DNA of 12,834 nucleotides from Planctomycetota bacterium. GTDB taxonomy: Bacteria; Planctomycetota; UBA1135; GCA-002686595. Location of the stretch: assembly GCA_011524785.1 (NCBI GenBank), contig WTJQ01000232.1:1-12834 (forward strand). The letters are read 5' to 3'. Of this stretch, positions 8,190 to 12,834 are shown in pieces. How positions within the stretch are numbered: the first letter of the stretch is position 1; every line of letters begins with the position of its first letter. The translations under genes and the position numbers were made by a program. A model generated the notes under the pieces. The model ran no database searches and was not told where the DNA came from. It saw only the letters and a program-made list of their open reading frames with translations.

Positions 8190-8594
8190 TCAGACGCCCA
8201 GCGAGGGCTGCGACGCGCCGGCCTCGACCTCGCGCCAGGCCTCGAGCAGCGTCATGAGCACGCTGCGCACGCCGGGGAGGATCGAGGCGTCGCGCTCCAG
8301 GAGCGCGCGGGACAGCTCGTCCTCGCAGAAGAGGTAGAGCCGGCGCAGGTTCGCGGACAGCTCCGGCGCCTCGTCCTCGGAGAGGCACAGGCGCAGCTCC
8401 ACGACGATGTCGTCGGCCCGGCCCACGAGCTCCGCGAAGCGGTTGCCCGAGGCGGTGGGGTCCTGCTCCTCCGCCTGCATGAGGAAGCGGATGGCCCCCT
8501 CGTAGAGCATGCGGACGATCTTCGCGGGGGGCGCGTTCTCGATGCTGGAGGCGAGGTAGGCCTCGGCGGCGTTCTTGGCTTGCATGGCGGTCAT
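8190..8594 (-). CDS. fliS: FliS, flagellin export chaperone
   Basis: The product has 134 aa, a normal FliS size (125-140). FliS is a cytosolic helical bundle that wraps the flagellin C-terminus, prevents premature polymerisation and delivers it to FlhA. The start AAEAYLASSIENAPPAKIVRMLYEGAIRFL is diagnostic, matching the family pattern YxxxxxxTASPxxLxxMLYxGAIxxL. The remainder is helical, with the C-terminal WREVEA block. The ATG at 8594 overlaps the fliD stop (ATGA). The ATG at 8585, with GGGA eight bases upstream, is an alternative that removes only three residues. It is cotranscribed with fliD, and its clients are presumably the two flagellins just upstream. Confidence 0.95.
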   Translation of the reverse strand: MTAMQAKNAAEAYLASSIENAPPAKIVRMLYEGAIRFLMQAEEQDPTASGNRFAELVGRADDIVVELRLCLSEDEAPELSANLRRLYLFCEDELSRALLERDASILPGVRSVLMTLLEAWREVEAGASQPSLGV

Positions 8595-10108
8595 CCCAGC
8601 TGGGTCAGGGCGGCGCCCAGGGAGGCTCCCTGGGCGTTGAGCGCGCCCATGAGCTCCTCGAGGCGCGCGAAGCGCAGGACCAGGTCCTGCTCGTAGTCGT
8701 CGAGCCGATCCTCCTTCTGCTGGATCTGCTCGTTGAGGCTCTTGATGCGGCTGTTGATGGCGTCCCGCTTCAGGTCGAAGATCCCCTGCAGGTCGACGTC
8801 GGGGTCGTTGTCCTCGATCGATCCGAAGAGCTGCTCGATGCCGCGCACGAGGCTCGCCATGAGCCCCGAGTCGGCCGTGGTGTCCTCGTACCAGGCGCCC
8901 GTGTTCTCGACCGCGCCCGGATCGCGCTCGAAGCCGTCCGTGTCCACGAACAGGTCCGCGAGGGCCTCCAGGTTGCCGTCGAACTTCTCGTCGAAGGTCG
9001 TCGAGTCCAGCTCGAGGGTGCCGTCGGAGTTCGTCGAGATGCCCACCAGCGACAGGGTCGAGTAGCCCTCGGTGTCCGCGGCCACCGTGGCCGGGTCGAT
9101 GTTGAAGAGGGCCGCGTTGAAGGTCTGCTTGACCGTCTGGAGCAGGCCGTCCCCGAACAGCACGCCCGAGGTGCCGGCCTCGCCGTCCTCCTCGGGGGGC
9201 GTGTAGGTGTTCTGGGCGTTGATGAACTCGAGGACCTCGTTGTAGGAGCCGATGAACTCCTCGATCTTGGTCTTGATGGCCTCCTTGTCGGGCTCGACCG
9301 TGAAGGTCACCTCGCCCGTCGTCTCGGCCAGGACCGAGAGGGAGACGCCGCCCAGGACGTCGCTGAAGTCGTTCGTGGTGCGCGTGATCGTCAGGCCATC
9401 GATGACGGCCACCGCATTCGTCCCCACCGACACGTGGTTCGCGCTGACCGCGTTGCCGCTGCCGTCAGCGGGCGTCCCGTCGATGGTCAGGCCGGCGACC
9501 GTGGAGGCGATGCCGGTGATGCGGCCGTCCTCGCCCTGGTGATCGGAGGCCAGCAGCAGCTTGTAGGAAGGGGCCGCCTCGGTGCCCGTGTTCACGACCG
9601 TGGCGGTGACGTCGTCCCCGGCCTCGTCGTTGATCTGGCTCGCGATGGCGTCGAGGCTCGAGGCCGCCGCGTCCACCGCGATCTGGTAGGTGGTCCCGTT
9701 GACGGTGAAGTCGACGGTCTCCCCGGCCCCGGCGGCCAGGTTGGAGGTGCTGTCCGCCACGCCGTCGAAGGACCAGCGATCGGTCCCCGAGGTGCTCAGC
9801 ACCTCGACGGTGTGGGTCCCGGCCACGGCGCCCGCCCCGGCGCTCACCGTGAGGCTGCCCTCGAAGCTCCCGCCGACGCTGAAGGCGTAGAACTCGTCGA
9901 GGCTGCTGAGCCCCTCCGCCTTCTCCTGCAGCCCCTTCACGAGGTCCGCCAGCTGGTTGATCTTGTCGAGCTTGTCCTGCTGCTGGCCCTTCTGAGACTC
10001 GATCAGCTGGATCGGGATGCGCTCGAGGGCGACGAGCTGCGACACGATCGCGTTGGTGTCGAGGCCGCTTGCGAGGCCCGAGAAGTTGATGCCGGATCCG
10101 TTCAGCAT
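8591..10108 (-). CDS. fliD: FliD, filament cap protein (hook-associated protein 2)
   Basis: The product has 505 aa, within the family range of 450-550. FliD caps the growing filament and folds exported flagellin into place. The N-terminal D0 segment is classic: GINFSGLASGLDTNAIVSQL, then a helical RIPIQLIESQKGQQQDKLDKI stretch. The middle (about 80-290) is beta-rich, acidic, Thr/Gly-rich and variable, as expected for exposed D2/D3 domains. The C-terminal domain resumes at about residue 300 (EEFIGSYNEVLEFINAQNTY) and ends in a coiled coil (INSRIKSLNEQIQQKEDRLD and onward). The ATG at 10108 is chosen because it begins at the conserved FliD start, has AGGA about eight bases upstream, and lies 25 nt from the predicted sigma28 start. 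Upstream in-frame sequence to 10330 is intergenic. Its stop overlaps fliS. Confidence 0.95.
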   Translation of the reverse strand: MLNGSGINFSGLASGLDTNAIVSQLVALERIPIQLIESQKGQQQDKLDKINQLADLVKGLQEKAEGLSSLDEFYAFSVGGSFEGSLTVSAGAGAVAGTHTVEVLSTSGTDRWSFDGVADSTSNLAAGAGETVDFTVNGTTYQIAVDAAASSLDAIASQINDEAGDDVTATVVNTGTEAAPSYKLLLASDHQGEDGRITGIASTVAGLTIDGTPADGSGNAVSANHVSVGTNAVAVIDGLTITRTTNDFSDVLGGVSLSVLAETTGEVTFTVEPDKEAIKTKIEEFIGSYNEVLEFINAQNTYTPPEEDGEAGTSGVLFGDGLLQTVKQTFNAALFNIDPATVAADTEGYSTLSLVGISTNSDGTLELDSTTFDEKFDGNLEALADLFVDTDGFERDPGAVENTGAWYEDTTADSGLMASLVRGIEQLFGSIEDNDPDVDLQGIFDLKRDAINSRIKSLNEQIQQKEDRLDDYEQDLVLRFARLEELMGALNAQGASLGAALTQLG

Positions 10109-10139
10109 GGAGGTGTCCTGGCGCGGAGCGCCGCATGGG

Positions 10140-10166
10140 TTATCGACGCCTGGGCCCCTCGCTTGA
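10140..10166 (-). promoter_or_regulatory. Sigma28 (FliA)-type promoter for fliD-fliS
   Basis: On the minus strand TCAAGCGA (10166-10159) is followed after exactly 11 bases by GTCGATAA (10147-10140). The sigma28 consensus is TAAAGTTT, 11 bases, GCCGATAA. The -10 matches 7 of 8 and the -35 core TNAAG is kept. Transcription would start near 10132, about 24 nt before the fliD ATG. Sigma28 control of the cap operon is normal for late flagellar genes. Confidence 0.7.
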
Positions 10167-10204
10167 GGGCCGCGACGGACCCGTTTCGCGACCCGGGAGG
10201 ATCC

Positions 10205-10252
10205 GGAACTTCTTTCCGGTCGGAGGTCGCGAAGTTCCCTGCCGGAGGGAAC
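10205..10252. repeat. Overlapping inverted repeats upstream of fliD promoter
   Basis: GGAACTTC (10205-10212) is a perfect inverted partner of GAAGTTCC (10231-10238). The right arm overlaps a second perfect dyad, GTTCCCT (10234-10240) with AGGGAAC (10246-10252). The two pairings exclude each other. A TCCGGTCGGA palindrome sits inside the first. The region lies between the fliC1 terminator and the fliD promoter and may be an operator or an RNA switch. Confidence 0.45.
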
Positions 10253-10256
10253 GAAA

Positions 10257-10284
10257 GGCCCCCCCAGAACGAGGGAGGGGGGCC
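10257..10284 (-). terminator. Probable terminator of the fliC1 transcript
   Basis: On the minus strand GGCCCCCC pairs with GGGGGGCC around a 12-base loop (8 bp stem), followed by TTTCGTT. It lies 65-90 nt past the fliC1 stop. The T-run is short, so termination may be partial. A second weaker hairpin (GTGGCC with GGCCAC, 10313-10330) lies between it and the stop. Confidence 0.5.
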
Positions 10285-10348
10285 CCCGGCTCGCGCCGAG
10301 TGCCCCCCGCTCGTGGCCTCCAGGGGCCACTCTCGAGTCAGAATCCGA

Positions 10349-11158
10349 TCAGCCGAGCAGGCTGAGCGCCAGCTGGGGCTGGGCGTTCGCCTGAGCAAGG
10401 ACCGAGGTGGCCGCCTGCTGCATGATCGAGTTCTTGGTGAGGTCCGCGGTCTCGGACGCCACGTCGACGTCGCGGATGCGGCTCTCGGCGGCCGAGAGGT
10501 TCTCGCGGGTGTTCAGGATCGAACGGAGGGTGCTGGACAGGCGGTTCTGACCGGCGCCCAGGGAGCCGCGAGCGGTGTTGACGGTGTCGATGTCGGCGTC
10601 GATCTTCGCCAGGGCGGCAGACGCGCCGGCCTGGGTGTTGACGTCGTCGGCAGCGACGGTGAGGGCCGAGACGTCGACCATCGTCAGGGTGATGGTCTCG
10701 CCGGCGTCGACGCCGACCTGGATGGCCACCGTGTTGGTGTTGTCCAGGAGGGCCACGCCGTTGAACTCGGTGTCGCCAGAGATGCGGGTGATCTCGTTGA
10801 CGAGCTCGTCGTACTCGGCGTCGAGGGTCGTGCGGTCGCTGGCGGACAGGGTGCCGTTCGACGACTGCATGGCCAGCTCGCGCATCCGGCCGAGGATGTT
10901 GCTCACCTCGCCCAGGGCGCCTTCGGCGGTCTGGGCCAGGCTCAGACCGTCCTGGGCGTTGCGCGCGGCGACGCCGTAGGAGCGGATCTGGGAGCGCATG
11001 CGCTCGGAGATGCCGAGGCCCGCGGCGTCGTCAGCTGCGCTGGCGATGCGGAGGCCCGAGCTGAGGCGGCTGAAGTTGCCGGACAGCTTGCTGGTGACGT
11101 TGAAGAGGTTGCTCTGCGCGTTGAGCGAGGCAACGTTGGTGTTGATACGAAGTCCCAT
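10349..11158 (-). CDS. fliC: Flagellin (downstream copy), compact D0-D1 type
   Basis: The product has 269 aa, about half the Salmonella flagellin length. It is a filament subunit exported by the gate encoded to the left. N-terminal D0/D1 (about 1-135) contains MGLRINTNVASLNAQ, SGLRIASAADDAAGLGISERM and RMRELAMQSSNGTLS. C-terminal D1/D0 (about 185-269) contains LGAGQNRLSSTLRSILNTRE, ESRIRDVDVASETADLTKN and the terminal ALSLLG. Only about 50 residues separate the two halves, so surface domains D2/D3 are absent. The ATG at 11158 has AAAGGAA about seven bases upstream. It is a close paralogue of the flagellin at 11549-12376, with parts identical at the DNA level. No clear promoter was found, though its 5' region carries an 11-bp motif shared with the fliO promoter. 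Confidence 0.96.
   Translation of the reverse strand: MGLRINTNVASLNAQSNLFNVTSKLSGNFSRLSSGLRIASAADDAAGLGISERMRSQIRSYGVAARNAQDGLSLAQTAEGALGEVSNILGRMRELAMQSSNGTLSASDRTTLDAEYDELVNEITRISGDTEFNGVALLDNTNTVAIQVGVDAGETITLTMVDVSALTVAADDVNTQAGASAALAKIDADIDTVNTARGSLGAGQNRLSSTLRSILNTRENLSAAESRIRDVDVASETADLTKNSIMQQAATSVLAQANAQPQLALSLLG
10409..10504 (-). repeat. 96-nt block identical to 11612-11707
   Basis: This stretch of the 3' half of the downstream flagellin is base-for-base identical to 11612-11707 in the upstream flagellin, including synonymous third positions, whereas flanking codons differ. It encodes the conserved C-terminal D1/D0 region (around ESRIRDVDVASETADL). Direct repeat copies lie 1203 bp apart. 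Confidence 0.85.
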
Positions 11159-11191
11159 GAGGGGTTCCTTTCAGATAGGGGTTCAGTTGCT

Positions 11192-11271
11192 TGCGAACGG
11201 GGAATGTCCACCGCACGGCGATCTCCATGGCCCTCCCCTCTCTCTGTCCGCCAGCCGCCACCCCGTTCGCA
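11192..11271. repeat. Inverted pair of an 11-bp motif shared with the fliO promoter
   Basis: TGCGAACGGGG at 11192-11202 and its exact complement CCCCGTTCGCA at 11261-11271 flank 58 bp in the fliC1 5' region. A third exact copy (CCCCGTTCGCA, 7627-7637) overlaps the -12 end of the fliO sigma54 promoter. I noticed it only in these non-coding stretches. Confidence 0.55.
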
Positions 11272-11283
11272 GGTGTCGACCAG

Positions 11284-11313
11284 CCGGTTGGGGAACTGCC
11301 GCCGTCCGGTTGG
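11284..11313. repeat. CCGGTTGG direct repeats upstream of fliC1
   Basis: Two exact copies, at 11284-11291 and 11306-11313, are 22 bp apart start to start, about two helical turns, so they would face the same side of the DNA. Both are 125-155 bp upstream of the fliC1 ATG. They may be activator sites. Confidence 0.35.
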
Positions 11314-11420
11314 ATGGTGTGAGCCGACCTGCGCGTGCGCGGGTCATGGGCTCGCTCTCAGGTTTTGAAGAGCCGCGCTCGAGGGGGCCGGAGGGCCCAG
11401 GGTCGAACGCGTTGGGAGCT

Positions 11421-11440
11421 GCCAGCGCTACGGCGCTGGC
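11421..11440. repeat. Perfect 8-bp hairpin in the inter-flagellin spacer
   Basis: GCCAGCGC and GCGCTGGC flank TACG. As plus-strand RNA the loop would be a UNCG-type tetraloop closed by C-G. As minus-strand RNA the loop is CGUA. No T-tract follows on either strand. Its role is unknown. Confidence 0.5.
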
Positions 11441-11483
11441 TGCGGATTGGATTCCGCTTGGAGGACCTCGAGGGCCGCTGCAC

Positions 11484-11513
11484 GGGGGACCGCTGGTTTC
11501 CCAACGGCCCCCC
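11484..11513 (-). terminator. Strong 3' hairpin of the fliC2 transcript
   Basis: On the minus strand GGGGGGCCGTTGG pairs with CCAGCGGTCCCCC across a GAAA loop, a GNRA-type tetraloop. All 13 positions pair in the minus-strand RNA, two of them as G-U wobbles. In plus-strand RNA those two positions would be A-C mismatches, which argues for a role in fliC2 mRNA. It begins about 36 nt past the stop. No T-tract follows, so it may be a 3'-end stabiliser or a factor-assisted terminator. Confidence 0.55.
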
Positions 11514-11548
11514 ACTCAGCAAGGGCCACGAGAGGCCTTTTCTTTGGA

Positions 11549-12376
11549 TCAGCCCTGGAGCAGCGAGAGCGCGACCTGGGGCTGGGTGTTGGCCTGCTGC
11601 AGGACCGAGACGGCCGCCTGCTGCATGATCGAGTTCTTGGTGAGGTCCGCGGTCTCGGACGCCACGTCGACGTCGCGGATGCGGCTCTCGGCGGCCGAGA
11701 GGTTCTCACGCACGTTCAGGATCGAGCGCAGGGTGCTGGACAGGCGGTTCTGACCGGCGCCGAGGGTGCCGCGGGCACCGTTGACGGTGTCGATGGCCGT
11801 GTCGATGGCGCCGAGCGCCGTGACCGCGTTGGCCTGGTCAGCGGTGTCGAGGGCGGCGACGTTGAGGCCCGTGGCGCCCGTCTGGACGTCGACCATGGCC
11901 AGCTGGATCGTCTCGCCTGCGTCGATGCCGACCTGGATCGTGACGGCGGTGTTGGTGCCCTCGAGGAGCGCCGTGCCGTTGAACTCGGTCTCGGTCGCGA
12001 TGCGGTTGATCTCCGACTTGAGCTCCTCGAACTCGGCGTCGATCGTGGTGCGGTCGTTGCCGGACAGGGTGCCGTTCGACGACTGCATGGCGAGCTCGCG
12101 CATCCGGCTGAGGATGTTGCTCACCTCGCCCAGCGCGCCCTCGGCGGTCTGGGCCAGGCTCAGGCCGTCCTGGGCGTTGCGAGCGGCAACGCTGAAGGAG
12201 CGGATCTGCGAGCGCATGCGCTCGGAGATGGCCAGGCCGGCGGCGTCGTCAGCGGCGCTGGCGATGCGAAGACCCGAAGCCAGGCGGCTGTAGTTGCCCT
12301 GGATCCGGTTCGTGACGTTGGCCATGTGGCGCTGAGCGTTCAGCGAGGCGATGTTGGTGTTGACGCGAAGTCCCAT
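11549..12376 (-). CDS. fliC: Flagellin (upstream copy), compact D0-D1 type
   Basis: The product has 275 aa and is a filament subunit. N-terminal D0/D1 carries MGLRVNTNIASLNAQ, SGLRIASAADDAAGLAISERM and RMRELAMQSSNGTLS. C-terminal D1/D0 carries LGAGQNRLSSTLRSILNVRE, ESRIRDVDVASETADLTKN and the end ALSLLQG. The centre (about 130-190) is short and without D2/D3, so it would make a thin, smooth filament. It differs from its neighbour mainly in the D0 helix (residues 16-32) and the central loop, where it is a few residues longer. The ATG at 12376 follows GAGAGGA by about seven bases. A sigma28-like promoter candidate lies at 12489-12515, which would leave a 105-nt leader. The two flagellins may be used at different filament positions or times; the sequence cannot show which. 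Confidence 0.96.
   Translation of the reverse strand: MGLRVNTNIASLNAQRHMANVTNRIQGNYSRLASGLRIASAADDAAGLAISERMRSQIRSFSVAARNAQDGLSLAQTAEGALGEVSNILSRMRELAMQSSNGTLSGNDRTTIDAEFEELKSEINRIATETEFNGTALLEGTNTAVTIQVGIDAGETIQLAMVDVQTGATGLNVAALDTADQANAVTALGAIDTAIDTVNGARGTLGAGQNRLSSTLRSILNVRENLSAAESRIRDVDVASETADLTKNSIMQQAAVSVLQQANTQPQVALSLLQG
11612..11707 (-). repeat. 96-nt block identical to 10409-10504
   Basis: This is the copy of the shared flagellin 3' segment in the upstream paralogue. Identity ends abruptly at both sides (ACGG versus GTGG on one side, CTCACG versus CTCGCG on the other). Confidence 0.85.
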
Positions 12377-12430
12377 GGTGTTTTCCTCTCGTGGTTCTCT
12401 TGGGGGTTTGAGGGGTCTCGTGCTGAGTCA

Positions 12431-12448
12431 CGGGTCCCGGAGGACCCG
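12431..12448. repeat. Hairpin in the predicted fliC2 leader
   Basis: CGGGTCC and GGACCCG flank CGGA, a perfect 7-bp GC-rich stem with a four-base loop. If transcription starts near 12482 it lies in the mRNA leader, 55-70 nt before the ATG, where it could stabilise the message or control translation. Confidence 0.45.
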
Positions 12449-12488
12449 GGCCCTCGGGATCGCGAGTGCGACCCGTCGGACAGGGCGG

Positions 12489-12515
12489 TTCTCGGAGGGC
12501 CCCGGAAGCGGTTGA
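12489..12515 (-). promoter_or_regulatory. Candidate sigma28-type promoter for the upstream flagellin
   Basis: On the minus strand TCAACCGC is followed after exactly 11 bases by TCCGAGAA, versus consensus TAAAGTTT, 11 bases, GCCGATAA. The -10 matches 6 of 8 and the -35 core TNAA is kept. The spacing equals that of the better fliD promoter. Weak boxes and a long leader keep confidence low. Confidence 0.35.
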
Positions 12516-12565
12516 GGAGGAAGGCGAGGAAAAATCGCGAGACAGGCGCGTCCGCTCCGTGAACC

Positions 12566-12578
12566 GGAAAGCGTTTCC
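12566..12578. promoter_or_regulatory. Palindrome GGAAAGCGTTTCC in the divergent region
   Basis: A perfect dyad with 5-bp arms lies about midway between the predicted flagellin promoter and the response-regulator start. It is a candidate operator; nothing in the sequence identifies the binding protein. Confidence 0.3.
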
Positions 12579-12683
12579 TTGTTCCAATGGGCGGAGCCGC
12601 TGGGAGGGCCTCCTGGTTCCTCCCCGCGGCCGCCAGAGCCTCCGTCGCCTCACGCCCGACCTCTCCACCCTGCCCGCCCTGCC

Positions 12684-12834
12684 GTGCCTGCCCTCCTGCT
12701 GATCGCCGACGACGACGAAGGCATCCGCGCCGGCCTCATGGGCCTGTGCCGCGCGGCGGGCTACCGGACGCTCGAGGCGGGGACCGGCCGCGAGACCCTG
12801 TCCCAGGCCCAGGCCGCTGGCCCGGACCTGGTGC
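12684..12834 (+). CDS. Response regulator receiver domain, N-terminus only
   Basis: An open frame from GTG at 12684 runs off the right edge, giving 50 residues. It starts MPALLLIADDDEGIRAGLMG, the typical beta1 strand and acidic pocket (D9, D10, D11) of CheY-like receivers, followed by AAGYRTLEAGTGRETL and GPDLV. The last matches the lead-in to the phospho-accepting Asp, which would fall a few residues beyond the window. No ATG or better start lies upstream in frame, and no Shine-Dalgarno is visible, so the start is less certain than the domain. It is divergent from the flagellins. An NtrC-type (FlrC/FleR-like) activator would fit the sigma54 promoter at fliO, but output domains are out of view, so a CheY, OmpR-type or hybrid protein is equally open. 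Confidence 0.8.
   Translation, partial: MPALLLIADDDEGIRAGLMGLCRAAGYRTLEAGTGRETLSQAQAAGPDLV

Larger units (their letters stand above)
11159..11548. other. 390-bp intergenic region between flagellins, rich in inverted repeats
   Basis: No credible gene is present. From right to left it holds: a small hairpin directly after the fliC2 stop (11521-11539), a 13-bp stem with a four-base loop (11484-11513), GCGGA/TCCGC (11442-11457), an 8-bp stem (11421-11440), two CCGGTTGG direct repeats 22 bp apart (11284-11291, 11306-11313), and the 11-mer CCCCGTTCGCA as an inverted pair (11192-11202, 11261-11271). It must contain the fliC2 transcript end and the fliC1 promoter, but no consensus sigma54 or sigma28 site is convincing. 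Confidence 0.7.
12377..12683. other. 307-bp divergent intergenic region
   Basis: It separates the flagellin gene (minus) from the response regulator gene (plus) and holds no credible gene. Visible items are the flagellin ribosome site, a 7-bp hairpin (12431-12448), a sigma28-like candidate on the minus strand (12489-12515), two ATCGCGAG copies (12459-12466, 12534-12541), and the palindrome GGAAAGCGTTTCC (12566-12578). I found no clear promoter for the plus-strand gene; the stretch 12600-12683 is C-rich and featureless. Confidence 0.65.

Noticed and set aside
10109..10330. N-terminal extension of FliD to 10330
   Set aside because: The conserved FliD start is at 10108. The extension covers a sigma28-type promoter and inverted repeats, and is compositionally unlike protein.
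11212..11227. GG, ten bases, GC match (TGGAGATCGCCGTGCG, minus strand) as a sigma54 promoter for fliC1
   Set aside because: Only the invariant dinucleotides and spacing fit; the other consensus bases do not. In high-GC DNA such matches are common, so it is not listed as a feature.
11521..11545. AAGGGCC/GGCCTT hairpin followed by TTTTCTTT, a plus-strand intrinsic terminator
   Set aside because: The stem is short with a bulge. On the plus strand it would terminate a transcript for which no gene exists. It may be part of the fliC2 3' region, but support is thin.

Overview
The window is one arm of a flagellar gene cluster from a high-GC (about 70% by eye) bacterium with a Gram-negative-type flagellum. 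The support is a fliO, a sigma54-type promoter, a sigma28-type promoter and the FlhF/FlhG pair that in other bacteria sets flagellar position and number. Lineage cannot be fixed from the sequence. High GC, short flagellins and the fliO-P-Q-R-flhB-flhA-flhF-flhG order would suit a myxococcote or deltaproteobacterium-like organism, a motile planctomycete or another deep-branching group; this is inference only.

Nearly everything lies on the minus strand and reads right to left. Right part (12376 to 7772): two tandem paralogous flagellins of 275 and 269 aa, the filament cap FliD, its chaperone partner FliS, and a small helical protein in the position of FliT. These are late-stage filament genes. 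fliD has a good sigma28 (FliA)-type promoter, and the second flagellin has a weaker candidate. Left part (7599 to 171): fliO, fliP, fliQ, fliR, flhB, flhA, flhF and flhG, packed with overlaps or gaps of 0-21 nt, so almost certainly one operon. It encodes the type III export gate (FliP/Q/R, FlhB, FlhA, assembly factor FliO) followed by the SRP-type GTPase FlhF and the MinD-type ATPase FlhG. A near-perfect sigma54 promoter lies just upstream of fliO. About 85-105 bp upstream of its predicted start are two tandem 17-bp palindromes that look like activator sites.

The edges hold two partial genes. On the left is the start of a small unrecognised, probably membrane protein on the minus strand. On the right is the N-terminus of a plus-strand response regulator, divergent from the flagellins and plausibly the cluster's regulator.

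I see no mobile element, RNA gene, CRISPR array or defence system, and no wholly new system. The unusual points are divergence in the FlhF/FlhG regulatory interface (altered GTPase motifs, and an FlhG lacking the N-terminal DQAxxLR activator motif), an acidic insertion in the FliP loop, an NPEH rather than NPTH cleavage site in FlhB, flagellin paralogues sharing a 96-nt identical block, and intergenic regions rich in inverted repeats and shared motifs.
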